The position numbers were made by a program, and so were the translations under genes. A stretch of DNA of 64,000 bases from Hamadaea sp013361475 (lineage in GTDB: Bacteria; Actinomycetota; Actinomycetes; Mycobacteriales; Micromonosporaceae): the NCBI RefSeq assembly GCF_040654195.1, contig NZ_JBFAHM010000018.1:114676-178675 (forward strand), written 5' to 3'. The notes under the pieces are model-generated. The model was not told where the DNA came from. It saw only the letters and a program-made list of their open reading frames with translations, and searched no databases. Position 1 is the stretch's first letter. The number at the start of each line of letters is the position of its first letter. Shown one piece after another: positions 48,983-57,207 of the stretch.

Positions 48983-50025
48983 CAGTTGCCTCCGCACTTG
49001 GCCGCGGTGCCGCTGAACGTCGCCGGGTTCAGCGTGGTGCTGCCCAACGTCACCCGGCCGTCGAAGTCACAGAGGTAGAAGTTGAACCACGACCCGTATG
49101 AGGCGGTCCGGGTCAGCGCGTCCAGCCGCGCCGGCGCCCGGGTCAAGGTCGACTCGATGACCGACGAGTTCTCGACCAGCGTTCCCGCCAGCGTGTTCAG
49201 GGCGGAGATGTCCGCGGCCAGGCTCGGCCGCGCGTCGCGCAACAACGAGGTGGTCGCCTCGGCCAGGCCGCTGATGTTGGTCAACGCGCCGCCGATCGCC
49301 TTGCGGTCCGCGGCCAGCCCCGACACCAGCAACTGCATCTGCTTGATCGTCTCCGACAGCTTCGCGTCGCGCTGGTCCAGCGTGCCGAGAACGGCGTTCA
49401 GGTTCGTGATCACCCGGCCGATCGCCGCGTCGCGGTCCGCGAGGGTGTTGGTCACCGAGGCGGTACGCCGTAAGAGGTCGGACAGCGTACCGCCCTCGCC
49501 CTGCAGCACCTGGATGATCTCGAAGGCGAACTTGTTGACGTCCGCCGGGTTCAGCCCTGTGAACAGGGGACGGAACCCGTTGAAGACGACGGTCAGGTCC
49601 AGTGCCGGAGTCGTCTGCGCCACTGGGATCAGGCCCTCCGGCTTGAGCCTGTCGCCGCCGCCCGGCCCCTCGCTCAGGGCGAGATAGCGCTGCCCGATCA
49701 GGTTCCGGTAGCGGATCTTCGCCAGGACCGTCGTCGCCAGCGGCACGTCCTCGGCAGTGAAGCTCACCTCGGCGGTCGGCTTGCCGCCGTCCTGGATGAG
49801 ATCGATGCCGGTGACCCGGCCGACTTTGACGCCGGCCACGCGTACGTCGTCGCCGACGAGCAGGCCGGTCACGTCGGTGAACCGCGCCCGGTACTCCGGC
49901 CCGCCGCCGAACGCGAACGCGCCGAGCGTCCGGGCGAGCAGGCCGGTGAGCAGCAGGGTCACGGCGGCGAAGGCGATCAGCTTGAGCAGCGGGCGCGCCA
50001 GGCCGCGGCCCTCGACGGCACTCAC
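48982..50025 (-). CDS. mceB: MCE family protein, second subunit (MceB-like)
   Basis: This 347-aa protein has a TM helix at about residues 13-33 ('LLKLIAFAAVTLLLTGLLAR'), an MCE domain at about 40-125 ('YRARFTDVTGLLVGDDVRVA', 'IRYRNLIGQRYLALSEGPGG') and helical tunnel segments with 'RDAAIGRVITNLNAVLGTLD'. The C-terminal 'SYGSWFNFYLCDFDGRV' with 'CGGN' is typical of MceB. The GTG overlaps the MceA-type stop (GTGA). Confidence 0.92.
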   Translation of the reverse strand: MSAVEGRGLARPLLKLIAFAAVTLLLTGLLARTLGAFAFGGGPEYRARFTDVTGLLVGDDVRVAGVKVGRVTGIDLIQDGGKPTAEVSFTAEDVPLATTVLAKIRYRNLIGQRYLALSEGPGGGDRLKPEGLIPVAQTTPALDLTVVFNGFRPLFTGLNPADVNKFAFEIIQVLQGEGGTLSDLLRRTASVTNTLADRDAAIGRVITNLNAVLGTLDQRDAKLSETIKQMQLLVSGLAADRKAIGGALTNISGLAEATTSLLRDARPSLAADISALNTLAGTLVENSSVIESTLTRAPARLDALTRTASYGSWFNFYLCDFDGRVTLGSTTLNPATFSGTAAKCGGN

Positions 50026-51410
50026 TGGGCCACCCCCAGGTTCACCGTCTGCCCGTTGAGGAGCGGCCCCCACAGGAGCAGGTCGAGGTCGCTGACCTGG
50101 TCGGGCTGCGTATTCGTGAGGGCGGCGACGATCGGTTTCAGGAGCGGCTGTTTCGCCGGTGCGCCCGCGCCGTAGTCGTAGCCGTCGGCGATCGGCGTAC
50201 CGGGGGCGGGCACCTTCGGGTCGGGCAGCCCATGGCACTGCGGACCGTTGCTCGCGCCGTAGACCGGCTCGTCTCGTCCCTTCACGTACTTCCCGTTGTC
50301 CCGCGTGACCTCCAGCGTGATGTGCATCCGGCCGCTGGCGAAGACCTCCTCCAGCTGCGGCTGCAATGCGGTCAGCCCGCGGAAGAAGCAGGGATACTCC
50401 GGGGCGTACGCGGCCAGCAGCTCCAGCACCGGGCGGCTGACCCGGCCGAGCTGGATGATCCGGTCGTCGTACCGGTCGAGGAAGATCCGGGTGTTGTCGG
50501 CGAGGTCGGTGGCGTCGGCGAGGAACTCGGCGAGCTGCTCCTTCTGATCGACCACGGTGGTCGCCGTGACGGTCACGTTCCGCAGGATCGTCAGCAGATC
50601 CGGCAGCGCCGCGCTGTATCCGTCGAGCGCTTGGGCAAGACGGCGGACGTCGGTGGCAATGGTCGGCATCTGCTTGTTGAGGGCGGCCAGCAGCTCGTCG
50701 GCGTTCGCCACGTCCTGCCCCAGTCGGTCACCCCGCCCGTCCAGCGCATACGCCAACGCGCCGAGCGTCGCCGCCAGCTTGTCCGGCTTGATCGCCTGCA
50801 ACACGGGCAGCGCCCGGTCGAGGACCTGCTCCAGCTCGACCGCGCTGGACGTGCGGTCCTGGTCGATGACGGCCCCGGCCCGGAGCGACGGCCGCGCAGC
50901 GGCCGCGGGACCCACTCCGGAAACCGGGGCTGTCACGCTGGAAGCCGGCACGGGCCGTCCTCCAGCCCCCTCCGACAGGCCGATCGAGCGGCCAGTGCCG
51001 GCGGACACGCTGGAAGCCGGCACGGGCCGTCCTCCAGCCCCCTCCGACAGGCCGATCGAGCGGCCAGTGCCGGCGGGGATCAACTCCACATAGCGCTCAC
51101 CGAAGAGGGTCTTCGGGAGCAGCCGTGCGGAAACGTCGGCGGGGATCCTGGCGATCTGGTCGGGATCGATCGCCAGCCGCAGTTCCGCCGACGCGCCGTT
51201 CGCGGTGATCTCGCGTACCTCGCCGACCTGGACGCCGAGCAGTTTCACCTCGGCGCCGGTCGAGAGTTGCAGGCCGGTGTGGTCGGTCCGCAGGGTCACC
51301 CAGTCCACCGGGGTGAACGCCTTGCGATACACCAGCACCGACAGCGTCAGCGAACCGGCGAGCACGACGACGAAGCCGAGACCGAGCAGGCGCAGCCGCA
51401 TGGCGGTCAC
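50022..51410 (-). CDS. mceA: MCE family protein, first subunit (MceA-like) with duplicated insert
   Basis: This protein of about 462 aa has a TM helix at about residues 9-28 and an MCE domain starting 'TDHTGLQLSTGAEVKLLGVQ', with 'RLLPKTLFGERYVELIP' as the conserved strand. Directly after this strand, instead of a short loop, there is an insert of about 60 residues containing two identical 23-residue units that begin AGTGRSIGLSEG, before the domain resumes at 'LRAGAVIDQDRTSSAVELEQ'. The GTG start gives a 4-nt overlap with the permease stop; ATG 51401 is an alternative. It is a substrate-binding subunit of the lipid importer. Confidence 0.9.
   Translation of the reverse strand: MTAMRLRLLGLGFVVVLAGSLTLSVLVYRKAFTPVDWVTLRTDHTGLQLSTGAEVKLLGVQVGEVREITANGASAELRLAIDPDQIARIPADVSARLLPKTLFGERYVELIPAGTGRSIGLSEGAGGRPVPASSVSAGTGRSIGLSEGAGGRPVPASSVTAPVSGVGPAAAARPSLRAGAVIDQDRTSSAVELEQVLDRALPVLQAIKPDKLAATLGALAYALDGRGDRLGQDVANADELLAALNKQMPTIATDVRRLAQALDGYSAALPDLLTILRNVTVTATTVVDQKEQLAEFLADATDLADNTRIFLDRYDDRIIQLGRVSRPVLELLAAYAPEYPCFFRGLTALQPQLEEVFASGRMHITLEVTRDNGKYVKGRDEPVYGASNGPQCHGLPDPKVPAPGTPIADGYDYGAGAPAKQPLLKPIVAALTNTQPDQVSDLDLLLWGPLLNGQTVNLGVAQ
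50934..51076. repeat. 72-bp in-frame tandem duplication with internal inverted repeats (within mceA)
   Basis: Two copies with a 72-bp period (50934-51004 and 51006-51076) are identical over 71 bp. Each contains an inverted repeat, GCCGGCACGGGCCG and CGGCCAGTGCCGGC (13 of 14 pair), at 50944-50957/50989-51002 and again 72 bp on. The length keeps the reading frame. Confidence 0.95.
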
Positions 51411-52204
51411 CCCGCGATCCGGACGGTCGTCGTCGCGCCCCACACCGCGAGCGAGAAGAAGAAGTCCACCACGTTGACCGCCACGATCGCCGTACGCACA
51501 GCGCGCCCGACCGCGACACCGACTCCGGCCGGTCCGCCGGTCGCGGTGAACCCGTAGTAGCAGTGGATCAGCACCACGATGACGCTGAAGACGAGCACCT
51601 TCCCGAACGACCAGAGCACGTCCTCGGGCGGCAGGAAGAGGCCGAAGTAGTAGTCGTAGGTGCCCGGCGACTGTCCGAAGTAGCCGGTCGCGATGGTCCG
51701 CGTGGCGAAGTAGCTGGCCAGCAGGCCCAGCACGTACAGGGGAATGACCGCGAGGAAACCGGCGATCATCCGCGTCGTGACGAGGAACGGAACCGACGGG
51801 ACCGCCATGACCTCCAGCGCGTCGACCTCCTCGGAGATCCGCATCGCCCCGAGCTGGGCGGTGAATCCGCAGCCCACGGTGGCCGACAGCGCGAGCGCCG
51901 CGACCAGCGGGGAGATCTCCCGCGTGTTGAAGTACGCCGAGATGAACCCGGTGAACGCGCTGCTGCCGATCTGGTCGAGCGCCTGATATCCCTGCAGGCC
52001 GACCTCGGTGCCGGTGAAGAAGGTCAGGAAGGCGATGACGCCGACGGTGCCGCCGACGACGGCCAGCCCGCCGGTGCCGAAGCTGACCTCGGCGAGCAGC
52101 CGCAGCACCTCCCGCCGATACCGGCGCAGCGTACGCGGTGTCCAGGCGGCCGCCCGCAGGTAGAAGGCGAGTTGACCGCCGAGCATGTCGAGCCAGCCGA
52201 ACAC
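51407..52204 (-). CDS. yrbEB: MlaE/YrbE-type ABC permease of mce operon (second)
   Basis: This 265-aa membrane protein has the MlaE fold with about five to six TM helices. 'TGFISAYFNTREISPLVAAL' and 'CGFTAQLGAMRISEEVDALE' near residues 105-150 contain the family-defining 'GA-R-SEE-DAL' coupling motif. It pairs with the preceding YrbE protein to form the permease dimer. GTG start; the stop overlaps mceA. Confidence 0.93.
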   Translation of the reverse strand: MFGWLDMLGGQLAFYLRAAAWTPRTLRRYRREVLRLLAEVSFGTGGLAVVGGTVGVIAFLTFFTGTEVGLQGYQALDQIGSSAFTGFISAYFNTREISPLVAALALSATVGCGFTAQLGAMRISEEVDALEVMAVPSVPFLVTTRMIAGFLAVIPLYVLGLLASYFATRTIATGYFGQSPGTYDYYFGLFLPPEDVLWSFGKVLVFSVIVVLIHCYYGFTATGGPAGVGVAVGRAVRTAIVAVNVVDFFFSLAVWGATTTVRIAG

Positions 52205-52208
52205 CGAC

Positions 52209-52958
52209 TCACGCCCCCTTCTGCGGGACGACCTGGAAGTAGATCGCCGTCATGACGAAGTTCAGGGCGAACAGGAGCATGAAGGTGATCACGACGGACT
52301 TGTTCACCGCGTCGCCGACGCCCTTCGGGCCGCCTTGGGCGTTCATCCCGAGATAGCTCGCCACCAGCGCCGCCACCACCCCGAAGACGAGCGCCTTGAG
52401 TTCGCCGGAGATCAGGTCGGGCAGCTGGCCCAAGGCCTGGAAGCTCGCCAGGTACGCCCCCGGCGTACCGCCTTGGAGGATGACGTTGAAGAAGTAGCCG
52501 CCGGCCACCCCGACCACGCTGACCAACCCGTTCAACAGCACGGCGACCAGTGCTCCGGCGATGACTCGCGGGACGACCAGCCGCTGCACGGGGTCGATCC
52601 CGAGCACCCGCATCGCGTCGAGCTCTTCCCGGATCTTCCGGGCGCCCAGGTCGGCACAGATCGCCGAGCCGCCCGCCCCGGCGATCACCAACGCGGTCAC
52701 GATCGGCCCGGCCTCGCGGACGACCGCCAGCACCGACGCCGCACCGGTGAACGACTGGGCGCCCAGTTGGCGTACCAGTGAGCCCAATTGGAGAGCGATC
52801 ACCGCGCCGAAGGGGATGGAGACGAGCGCCGCGGGGGCGATCGAGACGGAGCTGAGGAACCACGCCTGCTGGACGAACTCGCGGACCTGCACCGGGCGGC
52901 GGAAGCAGCCGCGCACGGTGCGCCCGCAGAAGATCAGGAACTCGCCGACGGCCCTCAT
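52209..52958 (-). CDS. yrbEA: MlaE/YrbE-type ABC permease of mce operon (first)
   Basis: This 249-aa membrane protein has about six TM helices. 'GSAICADLGARKIREELDAM' is the MlaE coupling motif and 'RVLGIDPVQRLVVPRVIAGA' follows it. 'YLGMNAQGGPKGVGDAVNKS' near the C-terminus is typical of actinobacterial YrbEA. The ATG overlaps the ATPase stop by 4 nt and its own stop is 4 bp before the next GTG. Confidence 0.93.
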   Translation of the reverse strand: MRAVGEFLIFCGRTVRGCFRRPVQVREFVQQAWFLSSVSIAPAALVSIPFGAVIALQLGSLVRQLGAQSFTGAASVLAVVREAGPIVTALVIAGAGGSAICADLGARKIREELDAMRVLGIDPVQRLVVPRVIAGALVAVLLNGLVSVVGVAGGYFFNVILQGGTPGAYLASFQALGQLPDLISGELKALVFGVVAALVASYLGMNAQGGPKGVGDAVNKSVVITFMLLFALNFVMTAIYFQVVPQKGA

Positions 52959-53896
52959 CGTGCCTCCACAAAGGAGCCGAGCGGTGGCAGGACGCCGTGC
53001 TCATGGCACCACGCGCCGGCTTTGCGCTCGGCTCGCCGGGGTCCGCCGTCGGAGGGGCGCAGCTGCAACGGGATGGGCGGCAGCGGAGGCAGCTGCGCCC
53101 CGGCGGCGGCCTCAGCGGCCAGCTCGTCGGCGTCCTTCTCCTCGGCCATGCCGATGGGACCGACGCGCTGGGCGTTGAGGAACTGGCGGACCACGGGCTC
53201 GTGGCTGGACAACAACATCTCGCGCGGGCCGAACATGGCCAGATGCCCGTGGTAGATCAGGCCGATGTTGTCCGGCACCGTCCGCGCGGTGTTGATGTCG
53301 TGCGTGACGATCAGGAACGTCGCGTCGATCTGCTGGTTCAGATCGATGATCAATTGATTCAGGTACGCCGTCCGCACCGGGTCGAGGCCCGAGTCGGGTT
53401 CGTCGAACAGCACGATCTGGGGGTCGAGGACCAGCGCGCGTGCCAGCCCGGCCCGTTTGCGCATGCCGCCTGAGATCTCGCCGGGGAGTTTCCGCTCCGC
53501 CCCGGACAGGCCCATGAGGTCGAGCTTCTCCGTGACGATGTCCCGGATGCGGGCCTCACTGAACTTCGTGTGCTCCCGCAGCGGGAAGGCCACGTTGTCG
53601 TAGATGGTCATCGACCCGAAGAGGGCGCCGTCCTGGAAGAGGACGCCGAACAGCTTGCGTACCTCGTAAAGGTCGCGCTCGGGCAGCTGCGGCAGATCCT
53701 GGTCGCCGATCCAGATCGAGCCGCGATCCGGGCGCAGGAGGCCCACCAGCGTCTTCAGGAAGACCGATTTGCCGGTTCCGGACGGTCCCAGGAGGACGGA
53801 GATCTCGCCGGCGGGCAGCGTCAAGGTGACGTCCGACCACACCGGCGTACGCCCGAAGGACTTCGTCAGCCCCTCGACCCGGACCTCTACGCCCAC
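52955..53896 (-). CDS. mceG: MCE-associated ABC ATPase (MceG/Mkl-like)
   Basis: This ATPase of about 313 aa has Walker A 'GPSGTGKSVFLKTLVGLL', a Q-loop 'LFGVLFQDGALFGSMTIYDN', signature 'ISGGMRKRAGLARALVLDPQ' and Walker B 'IVLFDEPDSGLDPVRTAYL'. The 'SGGM-KR' form and the C-terminal extension of about 75 residues (Pro-rich) are Mkl/MceG features. GTG 53896 is chosen because GGGAGG lies about 6 nt upstream; GTG 53917 lacks a ribosome site. It is the first gene of the mce operon, unlike in mycobacteria, where mceG is unlinked. Confidence 0.93.
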   Translation of the reverse strand: MGVEVRVEGLTKSFGRTPVWSDVTLTLPAGEISVLLGPSGTGKSVFLKTLVGLLRPDRGSIWIGDQDLPQLPERDLYEVRKLFGVLFQDGALFGSMTIYDNVAFPLREHTKFSEARIRDIVTEKLDLMGLSGAERKLPGEISGGMRKRAGLARALVLDPQIVLFDEPDSGLDPVRTAYLNQLIIDLNQQIDATFLIVTHDINTARTVPDNIGLIYHGHLAMFGPREMLLSSHEPVVRQFLNAQRVGPIGMAEEKDADELAAEAAAGAQLPPLPPIPLQLRPSDGGPRRAERKAGAWCHEHGVLPPLGSFVEAR

Positions 53897-53993
53897 CCGT
53901 TCCTCCCCGGCTGCCACCAGTTGGTGAAGGGATATCGCCGGGGAGGGTCGGGGTGTTACAGCTCTTTTTCGTCAGAGGACCGACGACTCTTCG
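53897..53993 (-). promoter_or_regulatory. Probable mce operon promoter region
   Basis: 97 bp on the minus strand between the LURP-one-like gene and mceG. It holds the GGGAGG ribosome site and an AT-richer segment at 53940-53990. A precise promoter cannot be assigned by eye. Confidence 0.35.
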
Positions 53994-54566
53994 TCAGCGG
54001 GCCTGCAGCGCGTCGAGGGCGACGGCCATCGCGAGGACGGCCCGGCGGTCCAGCTCCGGGTCGTTGATGGTGATGAGGTACTTGTCGCGCAGCGAGAACT
54101 TGCGGTTCACCGAGAACGCGACCTGCCCGTTGCGGACGAAGTCGAAGTGGTACGGCAGCCAGCTCGCGACGAACCGGCGCAGCAGCGCGATCGGGAGGCT
54201 GCGCTCCGTGCCGGTGATGGTGCCGAGACCGGGCTGCTCGAAGTGGTAGGTGGACTGCAGAAGCGACTTCGCGAAGTCCTTGCGGAAGGTGCCGATCGGA
54301 GTGCCCGCGCTGTCCGTGATGTCATAGGTCGCCCCGAGGTCGATGACCTGACGGGCCTTGAATCCGGCGACCACCGACTGCTTGGTGCTGTCGGTGTAGA
54401 GCGTGACCTGCTCCTTGAGCGCCATCCGCTTCTGCTGGGCGAAGGCGACGAGCGTGCCCGGATTGCCGTTCGCATCCGAATCGTGGATTTCGTACTGGTT
54501 CACCATCAGGGTGATGCGCTGTTTCATGTGCAGGGTCTGTTGCCGCTGCAAGGTTGCGGTGTCCAC
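53994..54566 (-). CDS. LURP-one/scramblase-like family protein
   Basis: This 190-aa soluble protein resembles the LURP-one-related (Tubby-like/scramblase-like beta-barrel) family: 'KQRITLMVNQYEIHD', 'QVTLYTDSTKQSVVAGFKAR', 'YDITDSAGTPIGTFRKDFAK', and a C-terminal 'RNGQVAFSVNRKFSLRDKYL' followed by a hydrophobic helix. The function in bacteria is unknown. The GTG start has AGAGG about 7 nt upstream; a longer frame would start without a ribosome site. It lies upstream of the mce operon on the same strand. Confidence 0.8.
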   Translation of the reverse strand: MDTATLQRQQTLHMKQRITLMVNQYEIHDSDANGNPGTLVAFAQQKRMALKEQVTLYTDSTKQSVVAGFKARQVIDLGATYDITDSAGTPIGTFRKDFAKSLLQSTYHFEQPGLGTITGTERSLPIALLRRFVASWLPYHFDFVRNGQVAFSVNRKFSLRDKYLITINDPELDRRAVLAMAVALDALQAR

Positions 54567-54648
54567 GGGGGCCTCTCGCTTCTCGAGGGATGGGTGGCGG
54601 TCAGCGTACGGCACTCGCTCACGACTTTTACCGCCCTGGAACGTTGGT

Positions 54649-54654
54649 TATCGT
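54649..54654 (+). promoter_or_regulatory. Putative leaderless -10 box (TATCGT) of the sigma gene
   Basis: TATCGT ends 7 nt before the GTG at 54662. This decides the start codon against longer frames. Confidence 0.5.
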
Positions 54655-54661
54655 GCACACC

Positions 54662-55237
54662 GTGGGGTGGTCGGAATCGGAGCTGGTCGAACGGGCCGTA
54701 CGCGGCGAGCCCGCGGCGACCGAAGCCCTGCTCACCGACGTGCGGCCCGGGGTCGTCCGCTACTGCCGCGCCCGGCTCGGTCAGCTCGGCGGGGCGTACA
54801 CCACGGCCGACGACATCTCCCAGGAGGTCTGCGTGGCGATCCTGCGGGCGCTGCCGCGCTACCGCCAACAGGGAGTGCCGTTCTCCGCGTTCGTCTACGG
54901 CATCGCCGCCCGCAAGGTCGCCGACGCCCAGCGCAGCGCCGTGCGGCGGCTCACCGTCTCGGTCGACTCCGTGCCCGAACGCCCGGACAGCACACCCGGC
55001 CCCGAGCAGCAGGCCATCTCCGCCGACCAGGCCCGGCGGCTGGCCCTGCTGCTGAACCAGCTCAACGACACCCAACGCGAGATCATCGTGCTCCGGGTCG
55101 CCGTCGGGCTCAGCGCGGACGAGGTCGGCACCGCACTCTCGATGTCCGCGACCGCCGTCCGGGTCGCCCAGTCCCGCGCCCTGGCCAAACTGCGTACGCT
55201 GGCCGGCGACGTCTTCGGTGAGGTGTCCGCGGCATGA
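54662..55237 (+). CDS. sigD: RNA polymerase sigma factor, SigD-like ECF
   Basis: This 191-aa sigma factor has region 2 'GVVRYCRARLGQLGGAYTTA' and 'ADDISQEVCVAILRALPRYR', and 'FSAFVYGIAARKVADAQRSA', all close to the mycobacterial SigD pattern. Region 4 is 'LNQLNDTQREIIVLRVAVGL' and 'TALSMSATAVRVAQSRALAK'. The GTG start is supported by a -10 box 7 nt upstream. The stop overlaps the ATG of an RsdA-like anti-sigma gene by 4 nt, the arrangement of sigD-rsdA. Confidence 0.9.
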   Translation: MGWSESELVERAVRGEPAATEALLTDVRPGVVRYCRARLGQLGGAYTTADDISQEVCVAILRALPRYRQQGVPFSAFVYGIAARKVADAQRSAVRRLTVSVDSVPERPDSTPGPEQQAISADQARRLALLLNQLNDTQREIIVLRVAVGLSADEVGTALSMSATAVRVAQSRALAKLRTLAGDVFGEVSAA

Positions 55238-55998
55238 AGATGCGCAATCAGGGGCACTTCCCCGACTCGGACCCGGGCGGCCCGCCGATCGACGCCGACC
55301 AGCTCGCCCAGGACGACGCCCTGCTGGACCTGCTGGGATCGGGCTCGCCTCCGCCGGCCGACGACTCGCTCGCGGTCATGTTGTCGTCCTGGCAGGCCTC
55401 CGTCTCGTCGGACGAAGCAGCGCCCGCCCCCGTCGTCGCCGACCCGGCCGTGCGGCCGTCCCGGCGCCCCTTCTCGGCTCGCCTGGTCGCCGCGATCGCC
55501 GGAGCCGTCGTCCTCCTCGGCGGCGGGCTCACCGCAGGCGCCGCGAACGCCGGTCCGGGCAGTCCATTGTGGCCCATCACGAAGATCGTGTACGGCGATC
55601 GGGCGGACTCGCGAGCCGCCGCCCAGCAGGCCACCGCGCTCCTCGACCAGGCGACGACGGCGTACGCCGACCGCCGGTTCGCCGACGCGCGCAGCCTCAC
55701 CGACCAGGCCGCCACTCTGCTGCCCAAGGTGACCGACGCCGTTGACCGGCAACGCCTGACCACCCGGATCGAGCAGCTGCGGGCAGCGCTCGCCGCGGTC
55801 ACCATCCCCGAGACGGGCTCCTCGCCGACCGCACCGTCGGGAGTAACGCACAGCGCCACGCCGCGGCCCTCCGGCGTAGGCCCGTCGACGACGCCGGCTC
55901 CCTCGTCGCCGGCCCCGTCGCCGTCACCCAGCCAGGGCGGGCTGCTCCCGCTCCCGCCGCTGCCGTCGCTCCTGCCCTCCCTCCCCATCCTCGGCTGA
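55234..55998 (+). CDS. Anti-sigma-D factor RsdA-like membrane protein
   Basis: This 254-aa protein has a cytoplasmic N-terminus carrying 'DADQLAQDDALLDLLGSG' (residues 20-37), which resembles the sigma-D-binding segment of RsdA. One TM helix follows at about residues 83-105 ('LVAAIAGAVVLLGGGLTAGA'). The extracytoplasmic part has a helical region (about 118-190) and a Pro/Ser/Thr-rich tail ending in Leu-Pro repeats. Coupling to the sigma gene supports an anti-sigma role. Regulated proteolysis, as known for RsdA, is possible. Confidence 0.82.
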   Translation: MKMRNQGHFPDSDPGGPPIDADQLAQDDALLDLLGSGSPPPADDSLAVMLSSWQASVSSDEAAPAPVVADPAVRPSRRPFSARLVAAIAGAVVLLGGGLTAGAANAGPGSPLWPITKIVYGDRADSRAAAQQATALLDQATTAYADRRFADARSLTDQAATLLPKVTDAVDRQRLTTRIEQLRAALAAVTIPETGSSPTAPSGVTHSATPRPSGVGPSTTPAPSSPAPSPSPSQGGLLPLPPLPSLLPSLPILG

Positions 55999-56065
55999 CC
56001 CCGTCGCCTCCCCCGCACCTTCGCCCCTCCGCGTCTGGGCGCTTGCGCGCGCGCCCGATTCGTTC

Positions 56066-56130
56066 CGCCTGGATCAGGGTTCCGGGTCGAATCTTGCTCC
56101 AAGATTCGACCGAGAACCCTGATCCAGCGC
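56066..56130. repeat. Dispersed hairpin element, copy 5
   Basis: Arms of 31 nt with the loop CTC, the outermost left bases slightly altered ('CGCCTGG' for 'GCGCTGG'). It lies between the convergent anti-sigma and crcB genes, 67 bp after the former. Confidence 0.93.
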
Positions 56131-56150
56131 CGAAACCGGCGGCGCGGAGA

Positions 56151-56175
56151 GGGGTGGGGTGGGGTGGGGTGGGGT
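56151..56175. repeat. GGGGT pentamer repeat, five units
   Basis: Five perfect GGGGT units lie between hairpin copy 5 and the crcB stop. On the crcB-sense strand this is an ACCCC array. Confidence 0.95.
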
Positions 56176-56180
56176 GAGGG

Positions 56181-56525
56181 TCAGGAGAAGAGGGTGAGGC
56201 CGGCCCAGGCCGCCAGGAGTCCGGCGATGATGCTGAGGACCACGTTGAGGAGGGCGTACAGGGTGGATCCGGTGCGCGCCAGCCGAATGGTCTCGTAGCC
56301 GAAGGTGGAGTAGGTGGTGAGCGCCCCGCAGAAGCCCGTCCCCAGCAGCGCGAAGTACGGAGCGGACAGCGCGGCGAACGAACCCAGCAGGAACGAGCCG
56401 GTCACGTTGACGGCGAACGTGCCCCAGGGGAACACGGAGTCGTGGCGGGCCTGGACGAAGCGGTCCAGGAGGTAGCGCGCGGGGGCGCCGAAGGCCGCGC
56501 CCAGCGCCACGAGGAGAACCGTCAT
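56181..56525 (-). CDS. crcB: CrcB/Fluc fluoride channel subunit
   Basis: This 114-aa protein has four TM helices and the Fluc pattern: 'VALGAAFGAPARYLLDRFV', 'FPWGTFAVNVTGSFLLGSF' (conserved Asn) and 'LLGTGFCGALTTYSTFGYET' (the TM3 break with the Phe-rich signature). It exports fluoride as a dimer or heterodimer. It is last in a four-gene operon with DUF190, a second crcB and tetR; each junction is an ATGA-type overlap. Confidence 0.93.
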   Translation of the reverse strand: MTVLLVALGAAFGAPARYLLDRFVQARHDSVFPWGTFAVNVTGSFLLGSFAALSAPYFALLGTGFCGALTTYSTFGYETIRLARTGSTLYALLNVVLSIIAGLLAAWAGLTLFS

Positions 56526-56833
56526 GCCGGGCGTACGACCTCGACGGGGTCGAGCATGGCCAGCCCGATCGGTAGATCATCCAGACTGGACACGAAGGCC
56601 CGGACGGTGTCCTCGGTGTCCACGATGACGACCGAGCACGGCAGGTTCTCGGCGAGCGAGAGCAGCCGCGATGTGTGGATCCGCGAGGACGCCCCGAATC
56701 CCTCGACGCCCCGGAAGACGCTCGCCCCGGCGAGCCCGGCCTGATGCGCCCGGTGCACGATCTCGGTGTAGAGCGGCCGGTGATGCCACTGATCGTCCTC
56801 GCCGACGAGGATCGTCAACCGCAGCATGTTCAT
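56522..56833 (-). CDS. DUF190 domain protein
   Basis: This 103-aa soluble protein matches DUF190: 'LRLTILVGEDDQWHHRPLYT', 'AGLAGASVFRGVEGFGASSR' and 'LPCSVVIVDTEDTVRAFV'. The fold is ferredoxin-like, related to PII-type trimers. DUF190 genes are commonly linked to crcB, so a regulatory or accessory role in fluoride resistance is inferred. The start overlaps the upstream crcB stop. Confidence 0.9.
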   Translation of the reverse strand: MNMLRLTILVGEDDQWHHRPLYTEIVHRAHQAGLAGASVFRGVEGFGASSRIHTSRLLSLAENLPCSVVIVDTEDTVRAFVSSLDDLPIGLAMLDPVEVVRPA

Positions 56834-57207
56834 GCCTTCACCCTCCCACGCGCCACGCTGTCCGCCAGCACTCCGCCCAAGTACGCCGCCAGCAGGGCGG
56901 ATATCGCGGTCGCCCCGAGATAGCCGACGGCTGTCGGGAGCTGCTCTGCGCGTACAAGTCGGTGAATTTCGAGGATGTAGGTGGAGAACGTGGTGAAACC
57001 ACCGAGCACGCCCGTGCCCACGAACGGCCGCACGAGACCCGCGGTGAGCGGGGCGATGAAGCCGAGGAGCAGGCAGCCGACCACATTGATGGCGAATGTC
57101 GTCCAGGGGAACGTGTGTGGCGCGACCGGGAACGCGACGCCGAGGCCGAAGCGGGCGAGCGCGCCGAGCAGGCCGCCCAGCGAGATCACCGCGACGGTCT
57201 TGATCAT
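56830..57207 (-). CDS. crcB: CrcB/Fluc fluoride channel subunit, second copy
   Basis: This 125-aa protein has four TM helices: 'VISLGGLLGALARFGLGVAF', 'FPWTTFAINVVGCLLLGFIA' and 'FVGTGVLGGFTTFSTYILEI', the same Fluc signatures as the other copy. Two different crcB genes in one operon usually form a heterodimeric channel. The ATG overlaps the tetR stop by 4 nt. Confidence 0.93.
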   Translation of the reverse strand: MIKTVAVISLGGLLGALARFGLGVAFPVAPHTFPWTTFAINVVGCLLLGFIAPLTAGLVRPFVGTGVLGGFTTFSTYILEIHRLVRAEQLPTAVGYLGATAISALLAAYLGGVLADSVARGRVKA

